From: a virus
DNA length: 64,000 nucleotides
Virus record (IMG/VR): IMGVR_UViG_3300036801_000174
Location: 1-64,000 of that record
Direction: 5' to 3' (one strand)
Shown: positions 51,324 to 57,965 of the stretch, piece after piece
Layout of the letters: every line of letters begins with the position of its first letter
Position numbering within the stretch: the stretch's first letter is position 1
Program-made: the position numbers and the translations under genes
Notes under the pieces: model-generated
What the model was told of the DNA's origin: nothing
What the model saw: the letters and a program-made list of their open reading frames with translations, nothing else
Database searches by the model: none

Positions 51324-51521
51324 TTACTTGGCCTTGCGGTCCCGGATCCTCTTGATGTACTCGTCGGTCCAGTGGGCATACCTGCCGATGCGCCCCGGGG
51401 AGCGCCCGGCGTCCAGTGCCTCGTAGATCGCGGCCATCAGATCGGCGCGGCCAGTGTCCATCCGCTTGCGTGCCCGTTCGATGCGCCTGTCCAGGTCATC
51501 GGGCTCCATGTCGTCGGTCAT
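51324..51521 (-). CDS. small HTH-type regulator
   Basis: 65 aa from ATG 51521. DLMAAIYEALDAGRSPGRIG then YAHWTDEYIKRIRDRKAK is HTH-like. Its -10 overlaps one arm of a perfect inverted repeat shared with the divergent methyltransferase gene, so it likely represses both. Confidence 0.6.
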   Translation of the reverse strand: MTDDMEPDDLDRRIERARKRMDTGRADLMAAIYEALDAGRSPGRIGRYAHWTDEYIKRIRDRKAK

Positions 51522-51523
51522 GG

Positions 51524-51559
51524 CCAACACTGTATCAAACTTGGTTGCGACAGTGTTGG
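51524..51559. promoter_or_regulatory. divergent operator: CCAACACTGT inverted repeat
   Basis: CCAACACTGT (51524-51533) and ACAGTGTTGG (51550-51559) are perfect complements 16 nt apart. The left arm covers the -10 of the regulator gene; the right arm lies upstream of the -10 of the methyltransferase gene. Confidence 0.65.
51529..51534 (-). promoter_or_regulatory. leaderless -10 hexamer (TACAGT, N7, ATG)
   Basis: On the minus strand TACAGT ends 7 nt before the ATG at 51521 and overlaps the operator arm. Confidence 0.5.
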
Positions 51560-51567
51560 GATAGTGC

Positions 51568-51573
51568 TACGTT
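51568..51573 (+). promoter_or_regulatory. leaderless -10 hexamer (TACGTT, N6, ATG)
   Basis: TACGTT ends 6 nt before the ATG at 51580. Confidence 0.6.
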
Positions 51574-51579
51574 GATTTC

Positions 51580-52350
51580 ATGACCGAGACACTTGCCGAA
51601 GTCCACGCCTGGGCATTACAGGCCGCCCTCGCCGAGTTCTGGCAGAACCCGCAGGCGAACCGGATCACGAGCCGGGTGCCGGGCCGGATCGCGGGCAGCG
51701 ATCATGACCAGCTAGTCCCTGAGGGCGTCAGCAATCCTTACTGGGAACTCGTCCGCCAGATGCCCTCGGACACCATTGGCGACCCGTGGCGCAAGATCCC
51801 CGGCCCGGACCCCTACTTTGGCGCGCTGGACGGCCGCTGCCTCGTGGACCGTCACTCGCTGTGCGGCATGTACTCCTGGGCGATCCCCTCGCCGGGCGAC
51901 ATCGCGTGGATCTCTGAGCGCCTGGACGGGAAGGGCATCGTTGAGCCGGGCGCGGGCAGTGGCTACTGGGCGTGGCAGCTCGTGCAGGCCGGCGTTGACA
52001 TCGTGGCTTATGAGCCGGTCGCCCCGGAGGACAACAAGTTCGTGACCGGCCCTCAGTGGCATCCGGTCCTGCCCGACGACCACGGCGTGACTGCGCAGCA
52101 CCCGGACCGCTCCCTGCTGCTGTGCTGGCCGTCCTACAGCGAGCCATGGGCCGCATGGTCACTGGCCGCCTACAAGGGGGACCAGCTTTTCTACATCGGT
52201 GAGGGACCGGGTGGCTGCTGCGCCGATGAGGAGTTCTTCAGCCTGCTTGACGCCGAGTGGGAGGAAGCCGGGGACTGCCCGGCGCATGTCAGCTACTCCT
52301 GCATTCACTGCTACCTGACCGAGTACCGCCGAAAGTCAGCAGGCCAGTGA
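51580..52350 (+). CDS. class I SAM-dependent methyltransferase-like protein
   Basis: 256 aa, leaderless. Motif I is clear: IVEPGAGSGYWAWQLVQAGV, followed by DIVAYEP. A later segment SLLLCWPSYSEPW may be the catalytic loop. The C-terminus has CC and CIHC Cys pairs. Substrate cannot be read from sequence; DNA modification is not shown (no DPPY/NPPY). It leads the rightward accessory operon. Confidence 0.7.
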   Translation: MTETLAEVHAWALQAALAEFWQNPQANRITSRVPGRIAGSDHDQLVPEGVSNPYWELVRQMPSDTIGDPWRKIPGPDPYFGALDGRCLVDRHSLCGMYSWAIPSPGDIAWISERLDGKGIVEPGAGSGYWAWQLVQAGVDIVAYEPVAPEDNKFVTGPQWHPVLPDDHGVTAQHPDRSLLLCWPSYSEPWAAWSLAAYKGDQLFYIGEGPGGCCADEEFFSLLDAEWEEAGDCPAHVSYSCIHCYLTEYRRKSAGQ

Positions 52351-52415
52351 ACGCCATCCTCCGTGAAGCCCTGTCGGACCTGCGCGAGAAGATCGAGAAG
52401 GAGAGCAAGCCATGA
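52347..52415 (+). CDS. 22-aa coupling ORF
   Basis: GTG 52347 overlaps the methyltransferase stop (GTGA) and its TGA overlaps the next ATG (ATGA). It reads MNAILREALSDLREKIEKES. It carries the RBS AAGGAG of the next gene. Probably a coupling ORF rather than a functional protein. Confidence 0.5.
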   Translation: MNAILREALSDLREKIEKESKP

Positions 52416-52663
52416 GCACCATCACCCGCAAGCCGTCCAAGCCCTGGCGCGTCGAGGGCAACACATCCCCCGTTGACTGCACCAGCAAGGCCGATGCCTA
52501 TGAGGTCGTCTCGGCGCTGGCCAAGGCTGGCGTCAGGACCGTCGTGCATCAGTGGATAAGCGGCTGCTGGGTGCTGTACGAGATCGCCGAGCCCGGCCTG
52601 ACCGCCAAGACCTCCCGGTACCCAGACACCAAGGAGAACGACGATGCCACTTCCGGTCGCTAG
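52412..52663 (+). CDS. small protein, unknown
   Basis: 83 aa, strong RBS AAGGAG. Compact αβ (PWRVEGNTSPVDCTSKADAY; VHQWISGCWVLYEIAEPG). No family was recognised. Confidence 0.6.
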   Translation: MSTITRKPSKPWRVEGNTSPVDCTSKADAYEVVSALAKAGVRTVVHQWISGCWVLYEIAEPGLTAKTSRYPDTKENDDATSGR

Positions 52664-53114
52664 CAGCGACGGCCTCACCATCCCCGCCGGGGACTTCAAC
52701 GACGACGGCCTGGCCGTGATCATCCTTCAGGGGGGCCGCTACGGCGGTGACTGGACCGTTCACGCCATGATCGACGGCGACAGTCTCGGCGAGTTCAGCA
52801 CCGAAGTGGACGCCCGGCGCAAGGCCGAACTGCAAACTGATCCCGGCTACCCGGACCGCGCCATCGAGACCGCATTCATCTGGCTCATGGGTGAGGCGAA
52901 GCGGCAGGGCATGCGCGTGGTCTTCTTCGAGTGCCTGAACAGCCGCTACGACGCGGAAAGCCGTCCGTACTTCTGCGCCGCGCAGGCACTGGTCGCCAGT
53001 GCGGCATTCACCCCGGAGGCCGGTGTCACTTACGCCGACGAGATGACCCTTGACGCGGTCATGGGCTACGCCACGGCCCCCGCTGACACCGGGTCCACAT
53101 CCTCTCCGGGATAG
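52644..53114 (+). CDS. 156-aa protein, unknown
   Basis: ATG 52644 with AAGGAG upstream, overlapping the previous gene by 20 nt. GLAVIILQGGRYGGDWTVHA and MRVVFFECLNSRYDAES are αβ. No known family was recognised. Confidence 0.6.
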   Translation: MPLPVASSDGLTIPAGDFNDDGLAVIILQGGRYGGDWTVHAMIDGDSLGEFSTEVDARRKAELQTDPGYPDRAIETAFIWLMGEAKRQGMRVVFFECLNSRYDAESRPYFCAAQALVASAAFTPEAGVTYADEMTLDAVMGYATAPADTGSTSSPG

Positions 53115-53160
53115 CCCGTACCACCATCGGCGAGATACTGAAGAAGGCGAGCGAGCAGCA

Positions 53161-53436
53161 ATGAAGATCACCGTCACGACAACGCCAGCCGAACTGATGG
53201 ACCGCGGCTGCTGGGATGCCGCCTGCGCAATGCTCGGCTTCAGCCCGCTGATCGTCAGCGAAGGCCAGATGGGCTCCGACTGCTCCATGATCCTTTCCGA
53301 GGCGCAAGCATGGAGGCTCGGGCTCATGCCATTCCGGCCCGGCCTAGAAGCTGAGCTTGAGGTCAACCACCTCGACGGCGATCCGACGAACAACGACCCC
53401 GGCAACCTTGAGCTACGGGAACGGGAGCAGTCATGA
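53161..53436 (+). CDS. short HNH-like protein
   Basis: 91 aa. The C-terminal VNHLDGDPTNNDPGNLEL matches the central part of HNH_3 (H-x-D-G-x-N pattern), but the first Cys-rich or NUMOD half is missing. The next gene at 53433 overlaps by ATGA and its C-terminus (NYAPSNLRWQDRS) may relate to HNH as well. Active or decayed: unknown. Confidence 0.55.
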   Translation: MKITVTTTPAELMDRGCWDAACAMLGFSPLIVSEGQMGSDCSMILSEAQAWRLGLMPFRPGLEAELEVNHLDGDPTNNDPGNLELREREQS

Positions 53437-53708
53437 GCACCGACGACAAGATCACGGTCCCGGTAATCCAAGTCGTGATGCTGGCCGTCGCAGCCCTCAA
53501 CGGCCGCAAACTCGACTACGTGCCAGACGCCATCTGGCGTGAACTGCCGGACGCCTGGAAGGGCGAGCTCAACCGCATCCGCACAGCCAGCGCCCGGGAG
53601 CCCTTGCTGACCACCCACGGCGGCAAGGTCGTTGACGCACGCGAGAACTACGCCCCCAGCAATCTGAGGTGGCAGGACCGCAGCGACCCGGAAGAGAGCA
53701 AGCGATGA
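53433..53708 (+). CDS. small protein, unknown
   Basis: 91 aa, ATGA overlap. Begins with KITVPVIQVVMLAVAALNG; ends with ENYAPSNLRWQDRS. The end recalls sequences after HNH cores. No clear function. Confidence 0.55.
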   Translation: MSTDDKITVPVIQVVMLAVAALNGRKLDYVPDAIWRELPDAWKGELNRIRTASAREPLLTTHGGKVVDARENYAPSNLRWQDRSDPEESKR

Positions 53709-53899
53709 GCCCCAAGGTCGACAGCCAGACTCCCGCATGGGTCCTGGACATCGTCACCGAGCAGATCGGCCGCGGTGAGCAGATGCTCATAGACCACATG
53801 CTGGAGACCGGCGAGGACGTCTCCGACACCGCGCTGTGGATTCACCGCCGGAGCCAGTTCCTGAGCCTTCTGGCTCAGCGGGCGATGGCACCGCGATGA
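53705..53899 (+). CDS. 64-aa helical protein, unknown
   Basis: ATG 53705 overlaps the previous stop. VLDIVTEQIGRGEQMLIDHM and LWIHRRSQFLSLLAQRAM are helices. No family was recognised. Confidence 0.55.
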   Translation: MSPKVDSQTPAWVLDIVTEQIGRGEQMLIDHMLETGEDVSDTALWIHRRSQFLSLLAQRAMAPR

Positions 53900-53934
53900 C
53901 CCAGGACCAGGAGAGCGCCGAGGAGAAGAGATGA
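53896..53934 (+). CDS. 12-codon coupling ORF
   Basis: ATG 53896 overlaps the preceding stop and its stop overlaps the next ATG. It reads MTQDQESAEEKR and contains the next gene's RBS. Like 52347-52415 it probably only couples translation. Confidence 0.45.
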   Translation: MTQDQESAEEKR

Positions 53935-54212
53935 GCGAGCCTGAAGCAGCCGCGAACGAGCCGACCGAGGCTCCCCAGGGCGCCCGGTGCCCTTCAACCT
54001 CGAGGGCAGGGCGCTACCGCTACCCGGCCGGCGTGCAGTACGTCGGCGTGCAGTGCAAGTTCACCGAAGGCCACGAAGGTGATCACGCGGCAGACGGGGA
54101 GAATAGCCGCGGCGATGTGTTCTGGTCGCAGGACTCTGCCCCGGAGGCGCGGGAGTGGGCCCCGACCGCCCGCGAACAGGTAGACCGTGCCATGCCCCGT
54201 TCGGCCGAATGA
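53931..54212 (+). CDS. 93-aa acidic protein, unknown
   Basis: Starts MSEPEAAANEPTEAPQ, then GVQCKFTEGHEGDHAAD with Cys/His. Mostly soluble. Last gene before the AT-rich block. Confidence 0.55.
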   Translation: MSEPEAAANEPTEAPQGARCPSTSRAGRYRYPAGVQYVGVQCKFTEGHEGDHAADGENSRGDVFWSQDSAPEAREWAPTAREQVDRAMPRSAE

Positions 54213-54333
54213 AACTTGCAATGCTTAATTCATCGCGAATTGCAATTGCGAAATACTACCTAAAGGCCATAGGCATTTCCTCCCGCACGGGCAATACTGC
54301 ATTGCGGCGGCACAACTCCCGGGAGGAACAACA
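54213..54333 (+). promoter_or_regulatory. AT-rich regulatory block
   Basis: An unusually AT-rich stretch in a GC-rich window. It holds TTGCAATGCTTAATTC and a near-palindrome TCGCGAATTGCAATTGCGA (54234-54252). It precedes the secreted-peptide gene and probably contains its promoter and operator, or a foreign insert. Confidence 0.4.
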
Positions 54334-54477
54334 ATGCGCAAACTCCGGGCCATAGCCGCCCCTGTCCTTGCTGCCGGTTTTCTTGCCGGTGCTCTCGCCA
54401 CCGTCGTGCCAGCCATCACATCGGCTCCGGCTGCGGTCGCGGCCGTCGCCGCGCCTGCGGTACACCTGCACTCATGA
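54334..54477 (+). CDS. 47-aa secreted peptide
   Basis: ATG with GGGAGG upstream. A Sec signal peptide is clear: KLRAIAAPVLAAGFLAGALA, then Ala/Val-rich sequence to HLHS. Few residues would remain after cleavage. The role is unknown; possibly a surface or signalling peptide. Confidence 0.6.
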   Translation: MRKLRAIAAPVLAAGFLAGALATVVPAITSAPAAVAAVAAPAVHLHS

Positions 54478-54626
54478 AGAGCCTCGCCAACGGGGACGGC
54501 CCTGGCGTCGTCCACGCCCTGGGCGCCAGCAGCCCCGGCACGCCCTACGGTCTGACGCTGACCGGCGTGACCCTCAACCAGCTGCCCGAGATCTGGGCAG
54601 GAGCGACTTCGCGCGGCTCGTTGTGA
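54474..54626 (+). CDS. 50-aa protein, possibly frameshifted
   Basis: ATGA overlap with the secreted-peptide gene. LTLTGVTLNQLPEIWAG is a plausible fold end; the other frame continues with SDFARLVVKPPQADPVTVQE, so this and the next ORF may be one gene with a frameshift. Confidence 0.45.
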   Translation: MKSLANGDGPGVVHALGASSPGTPYGLTLTGVTLNQLPEIWAGATSRGSL

Positions 54627-54727
54627 AGCCGCCCCAGGCAGATCCGGTGACCGTCCAGGAGCACCTGGTGCTGCTTGCCTTCCTGCGTGACCACGAGTAC
54701 CAGGATGGTGCCCGGCACCGCCCCTGA
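54623..54727 (+). CDS. 34-aa ORF in the next frame
   Basis: GTG 54623 overlaps the stop of the ORF before (GTGA). KPPQADPVTVQEHLVLLAFL then RDHEYQDGARHRP. Either a coupled peptide or the end of a frameshifted gene. Confidence 0.4.
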   Translation: MKPPQADPVTVQEHLVLLAFLRDHEYQDGARHRP

Positions 54728-54738
54728 CCCCCAGACCG

Positions 54739-54867
54739 GTGGCAAGCGGCGCCCAGGTCATCGCTGCCCGCGACCTGGGCGCCGTCCTGTCCCAGAGGCT
54801 TGACAACGGTCACCAGCACGTCACGCTGAAGGTGCGTGCTCCGTCCGTAGTCCGGCAGGGCAGGTAG
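54739..54867 (+). CDS. possible 42-aa protein
   Basis: GTG 54739 to TAG 54867: ASGAQVIAARDLGAVLSQRL then NGHQHVTLKV. No RBS is apparent. Composition is protein-like, but support is weak. Confidence 0.35.
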   Translation: MASGAQVIAARDLGAVLSQRLDNGHQHVTLKVRAPSVVRQGR

Positions 54868-54926
54868 GTGAGCCGGGAGCGGTTGACCTCCGATGCACCA
54901 AAACGACCGCTCCCGGGCTGCAGCGC

Positions 54927-54932
54927 TAGGCT
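54927..54932 (+). promoter_or_regulatory. leaderless -10 hexamer (TAGGCT, N7, ATG)
   Basis: TAGGCT ends 7 nt before the ATG at 54940. Confidence 0.5.
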
Positions 54933-54939
54933 GACCCCC

Positions 54940-55107
54940 ATGACCGCTGACGTGCTGGTTCCCCCCGCCTGCCCGGACCTGCGCGCCGCTCCCCTGGCGC
55001 AGCTGCCAGCCCTGGTCGCGGCCCTGGCTCCCGTGCTCGAGCGGCTGATGCCGGAAGTGCCGGTTGCCACGATCGTGCCGGTGGCGGCCTTCCAGTCGGC
55101 TATCTGA
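54940..55107 (+). CDS. 55-aa Ala/Pro/Val-rich protein
   Basis: Leaderless. LAQLPALVAALAPVLERLMP is an amphipathic helix. No family was recognised. Confidence 0.5.
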   Translation: MTADVLVPPACPDLRAAPLAQLPALVAALAPVLERLMPEVPVATIVPVAAFQSAI

Positions 55108-55120
55108 CACTTGTCCTGTT

Positions 55121-55270
55121 ATGCGTAGCGGCGTGACCTGGCGCCGTGGCCGCATCGACCCGCCGTTCTGGTGGCGTCCCTGGATCACGCCATGGAGCGC
55201 GTGGCTGGACTGGTGGACGCGGCCGAGGCCGGTCACGGCCAAGGACTTGCGCAAGACAGGTCCACCCTGA
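55121..55270 (+). CDS. 49-aa Trp-rich basic peptide
   Basis: ATG 55121. Eight Trp in 49 residues (FWWRPWITPWSAWLDWWTRP) with Arg/Lys. Such composition is typical of membrane-interface peptides. Upstream TGACACTTGTCC is repeated at 56148. Confidence 0.45.
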   Translation: MRSGVTWRRGRIDPPFWWRPWITPWSAWLDWWTRPRPVTAKDLRKTGPP

Positions 55271-55457
55271 CCGGCCAGTACAAGACGCGCTAATCGCCCC
55301 CGCATAAAAGGCCCAATGGTCTACCGCAAAACCGGCGCATGGGATTTCGCCCCCGCACAGTAGCGAATCGCTTTCAATCCGCGACATCCCGGCGTACTCT
55401 CCCAAGCGGGCCATTGCTCGCGGCAAAGCAATCGCCAAGGGGAGGAACCGCAGCGCC

Positions 55458-55886
55458 ATGACTGATCCGCTGCCAGGCGCGTCAATAGGCGCCCCGCACG
55501 AACTGATCTCCTTATACGAGGACTACGGCACCCGGTGGCAAATCTCACCAGTCTGCGACGGGGACAGCGGCTACCACCTCGAGGCACGGCCCCGGCCGCC
55601 CGTCGAGGACTTCGAGCCCGTCACCGCGGACACCCCAGCGGAGATGCGGGAACTGCTCACCGCCCGTGAAGCCCGCCCGGCCAGCGACGAGGGCGCACGG
55701 GTCCGCGCCGACATCGCCCGCCAGCTGGCCCGCGACTTCCCCGGCTGGGACGTCGGCTGTGACCCGGCCGGGTGGGTGGCCCGCAGAGGGCACCGGGCAC
55801 TGTGGGCCGGGTCCGCGGTAGCACTCGGGGCGAAGATCGCGGCAGAGAGCGGCCAGTACACCCGGCCCCGGTTACGGGAGCCATAG
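55458..55886 (+). CDS. 142-aa protein, unknown
   Basis: ATG 55458 with AAGGGGAGG upstream. Two αβ parts: HELISLYEDYGTRWQISPVC and VRADIARQLARDFPGWDVGC. The pattern of short domains with WQI/GW turns recurs in AICE small proteins. Function unknown. Confidence 0.6.
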   Translation: MTDPLPGASIGAPHELISLYEDYGTRWQISPVCDGDSGYHLEARPRPPVEDFEPVTADTPAEMRELLTAREARPASDEGARVRADIARQLARDFPGWDVGCDPAGWVARRGHRALWAGSAVALGAKIAAESGQYTRPRLREP

Positions 55887-56035
55887 TGCCGGGCTGGTTC
55901 TGGCCGTTCATCGGCATCTCCGCCGTGGTCTTCGCGATGGGCGTGGCCGTGGCCAGCATGCGCAGCAAGGGCCGTCACGCGGGCGGGGAGCAGTACCAGG
56001 ACCAGCCGGGCTGGTGGACGGACTGGGATCCCTAG
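55886..56035 (+). CDS. 49-aa single-pass membrane protein
   Basis: GTG 55886 overlaps the previous stop by 1 nt (TAGTG), with GGGAG upstream. GWFWPFIGISAVVFAMGVAV is the membrane helix; the tail is polar and ends WWTDWDP. Confidence 0.6.
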   Translation: MPGWFWPFIGISAVVFAMGVAVASMRSKGRHAGGEQYQDQPGWWTDWDP

Positions 56036-56040
56036 AGCGG

Positions 56041-56107
56041 GCATGGCAGCCCTGCCTCGTCCTGGCCGCCGTCACGGTCAGGGCCTCCCGGGGCGCGGCT
56101 GCCATGC
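56041..56107. repeat. 11-bp inverted repeat
   Basis: GCATGGCAGCC (56041-56051) and its exact complement (56097-56107) enclose 45 nt. It could form a long hairpin after the membrane-protein gene. A 35-codon ORF inside it is not supported. Confidence 0.4.
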
Positions 56108-56231
56108 CTTCCACGTCCCGGTGGCGGGTGGCGTATGGATGCGCACATGACACTTGTCCGCTGAGCGGGAAGTCGACTGGGAGACATCCGCCACCGGGAC
56201 TACGATGCCACGACCAGTCCAAGGGGGGACC

Positions 56232-56585
56232 GTGACCGAGATCGATGACGACCTGCTGGCCGCGCTGATGCGCCGGGCCGACCCGGTTGCCGCTGCTCTC
56301 GCCGAGGAGTTCGGCCTGGAGGCGTGCGACGGTGGCTACCGGGTCAAGGACACCGGCACGCACTGGGTTGATGTGACGCGCCAGATCTACAACTGGCGGA
56401 TCTGCCGCATCCCCAGGAACTCGCCGATGACATGGGACCGGGGCTGGTGCTATGCAGGGACCGGCCCGGCATCGTTCACGGCGGCTGTCCTCGCTGCGAT
56501 GGCGTGGGACGGTGCCGACGGCAGCGAGCCTGCCGGGTGGAACAAGAACATCCAGACCGGTGAGTGGCGACCGCCAGCGAGTTAG
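56232..56585 (+). CDS. 117-aa protein, unknown
   Basis: GTG 56232 after AAGGGGGGA. IDDDLLAALMRRADPVAAAL, then YRVKDTGTHWVDVTRQIYNW and a final WNKNIQTGEW. αβ with a Trp-rich end. No family was recognised. Confidence 0.6.
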   Translation: MTEIDDDLLAALMRRADPVAAALAEEFGLEACDGGYRVKDTGTHWVDVTRQIYNWRICRIPRNSPMTWDRGWCYAGTGPASFTAAVLAAMAWDGADGSEPAGWNKNIQTGEWRPPAS

Positions 56586-56667
56586 TCTGCCGCAGCGGTG
56601 GCCGGGCGCGCGCGGTTGTCCGGTCGCCGCTGCAGCTCAAAGACGCACCGAGGGAAAGGGGCTACGC

Positions 56668-57021
56668 ATGACCGAGCACACGACGGCCAAACTGGCGAAG
56701 GCACTCAGTGGCATCCCCGGAGTACCGCGCGAGATGATCCAGCGGGCCGTGGACGGCTACTACCACGATTACCTCTCGCCGCTGGCCCTCCCGGAGGTTC
56801 AGCTGGTGAGCGACCTGCGGGATCTCGCCTCACGGCCAGCGACACCACGTGACTCCCGGCCGCTGCTGAAAGCGCTCGCGCAGGCTGTCATCGACGGCGA
56901 GCACGACGCGACCAAGGAAGAGTCCGACGCCTGGGCCGCGTCTCCAGATGGCCAGGAGACGTTCCGCCAGTTGCGCGATGACGTCACCTTCGGCGGCATG
57001 GTCCGCGACATGGACCGCTAG
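56668..57021 (+). CDS. 117-aa protein, unknown
   Basis: ATG 56668 with AAAGGGG upstream. Helical: REMIQRAVDGYYHDYLSPLA and RPLLKALAQAVIDGEHDATK. Its TAG forms the start of the next -10 hexamer. No family was recognised. Confidence 0.6.
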   Translation: MTEHTTAKLAKALSGIPGVPREMIQRAVDGYYHDYLSPLALPEVQLVSDLRDLASRPATPRDSRPLLKALAQAVIDGEHDATKEESDAWAASPDGQETFRQLRDDVTFGGMVRDMDR

Positions 57022-57024
57022 CCT
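57019..57024 (+). promoter_or_regulatory. leaderless -10 hexamer (TAGCCT, N7, ATG)
   Basis: TAGCCT includes the stop codon of the gene before and ends 7 nt before the ATG at 57032. Confidence 0.55.
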
Positions 57025-57031
57025 TGCGGCC

Positions 57032-57211
57032 ATGATGAACCCGACCTATCACTTCACCCGGATGCGGGAACTGCTAGAAGAGTTCGAGCCCTCCCGCGAG
57101 CGCTCGCTGGCTGCCACGAAGCTCGACGAGTGCGAGATGTGGCTGGACCGCTGCAGCCCCACGGAAGAGGCGCGCAACCGCGACATGGCCGCTCCTGCGC
57201 CCCGGGCCTGA
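57032..57211 (+). CDS. probable Acb2/Tad1-type cyclic nucleotide sponge
   Basis: 59 aa. The helical hairpin signature SRERSLAATKLDECEMWLDR matches the RE-x-SLA-x-TKL-x-x-A-x-MW motif of the Acb2/Tad1 hairpin family. These small phage proteins bind and hold cyclic nucleotide signals from CBASS or Thoeris. It has its own leaderless promoter, as expected for an anti-defence gene. The usual Ala before Met-Trp is Glu here, so ligand binding needs testing. Confidence 0.65.
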   Translation: MMNPTYHFTRMRELLEEFEPSRERSLAATKLDECEMWLDRCSPTEEARNRDMAAPAPRA

Positions 57212-57243
57212 GTGCGCCTGGGCCAGCCTTATCCCCGGTGCCT

Positions 57244-57280
57244 GAGCGGCCCCGTCAGTCTCACGTCTGGCGGGGCGCTC
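57244..57280 (+). terminator. terminator-like hairpin
   Basis: GAGCGGCCCCGTCAG pairs imperfectly with CTGGCGGGGCGCTC over an 8-nt loop. It lies after the Acb2-like gene. Confidence 0.5.
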
Positions 57281-57311
57281 CGCTGTCCGGGGGCCAGCGC
57301 GAGCGAATCAC

Positions 57312-57317
57312 TAGACT
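57312..57317 (+). promoter_or_regulatory. leaderless -10 hexamer (TAGACT, N6, GTG)
   Basis: TAGACT ends 6 nt before the GTG at 57324. Confidence 0.55.
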
Positions 57318-57323
57318 GGATTC

Positions 57324-57617
57324 GTGACTCCGAGCGAGACCGAAGCGCAGAACGCCATCAACGCCGCTGGTGCGGCATCGTCGGCTGAGTACCTGCGGCG
57401 CCTGAAGGCAATGCCGCGCTGGCGTCAGTGGCTCGTGGGCAAACTCGCCCCGCGCTGGCCCTTCACGGTCGCCCAGGCCCCGCCCGGCGTGATTGAACTG
57501 ACCAAGCCTCTTGACGTGCCGCCCGGCGTCATCCTCACAGGGACCGTCGCTGACTCTGCCGAGATGGCCGCCTACCAGGAAGCGTCGAACGAACTGCACT
57601 ACCTGACGGGAGACTGA
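57324..57617 (+). CDS. 97-aa protein, unknown
   Basis: Leaderless GTG. A basic helix (YLRRLKAMPRWRQWLVGKLA) precedes a β-region (GVIELTKPLDVPPGVILTG) and a final helix. It converges with the GntR gene at 57636. Confidence 0.6.
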   Translation: MTPSETEAQNAINAAGAASSAEYLRRLKAMPRWRQWLVGKLAPRWPFTVAQAPPGVIELTKPLDVPPGVILTGTVADSAEMAAYQEASNELHYLTGD

Positions 57618-57635
57618 CCCAGCGCGGGCGGCCAC

Positions 57636-57878
57636 TCAGCCATCCGGAGGGCTGGCCACGAAAGTCCCCCAGCCGGGCCTCATCACGGCAAGCCGCTCGT
57701 CGACCAGCACCTTGAGCGCCTTCCTGGCTGTCAGCGCAGCCACTCCAGTCTCCTGCACAATCCGCTCCGCTGACGGCAGCCGGGACCGCGGCGGGTAGGT
57801 GCCGTCGCGGATGCCCTCGCGCAGCTGGGCCGCGATCTGCTGGTAGGGCGGCACGTCGCTGTCCCGGTCGACCTCCAT
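57636..57878 (-). CDS. GntR-family regulator (second copy)
   Basis: 80 aa, only the winged HTH: YQQIAAQLREGIRDGTYPPR, LPSAERIVQETGVAALTARK, then RPGWGTFVA. No ligand domain, as in small plasmid GntR proteins. Leaderless ATG 57878. The neighbouring GGACC dyad is a good candidate for its operator. Confidence 0.85.
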   Translation of the reverse strand: MEVDRDSDVPPYQQIAAQLREGIRDGTYPPRSRLPSAERIVQETGVAALTARKALKVLVDERLAVMRPGWGTFVASPPDG

Positions 57879-57885
57879 GATCGCA

Positions 57886-57891
57886 ACCGTA
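57886..57891 (-). promoter_or_regulatory. leaderless -10 hexamer (TACGGT, N7, ATG)
   Basis: On the minus strand TACGGT ends 7 nt before the ATG at 57878. Confidence 0.5.
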
Positions 57892-57913
57892 CGCGGGCAC
57901 TGTGGACGGGTCT

Positions 57914-57945
57914 GGACCGTATTGCACCATGGCGGAATATGGTCC
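57914..57945. promoter_or_regulatory. inverted repeat, probable GntR operator
   Basis: GGACCGTATT (57914-57923) and AATATGGTCC (57936-57945) match in 9 of 10 positions. It lies between the GntR gene and the divergent gene at 57966. Confidence 0.5.
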
Positions 57946-57953
57946 GCTAGGGC

Positions 57954-57959
57954 TAGGAT
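57954..57959 (+). promoter_or_regulatory. leaderless -10 hexamer (TAGGAT, N6, ATG)
   Basis: TAGGAT ends 6 nt before the ATG at 57966. Confidence 0.55.
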
Positions 57960-57965
57960 TGCCGC

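Noticed and set aside
53074-53160. Third linking mini-ORF before 53161
   Set aside because: The frame is open and ends in an ATGA overlap, but it has no ATG, GTG or TTG start.
56043-56150. 35-codon ORF inside the inverted repeat
   Set aside because: No RBS, Arg/Gly/His composition typical of noise, and fully within the hairpin region.
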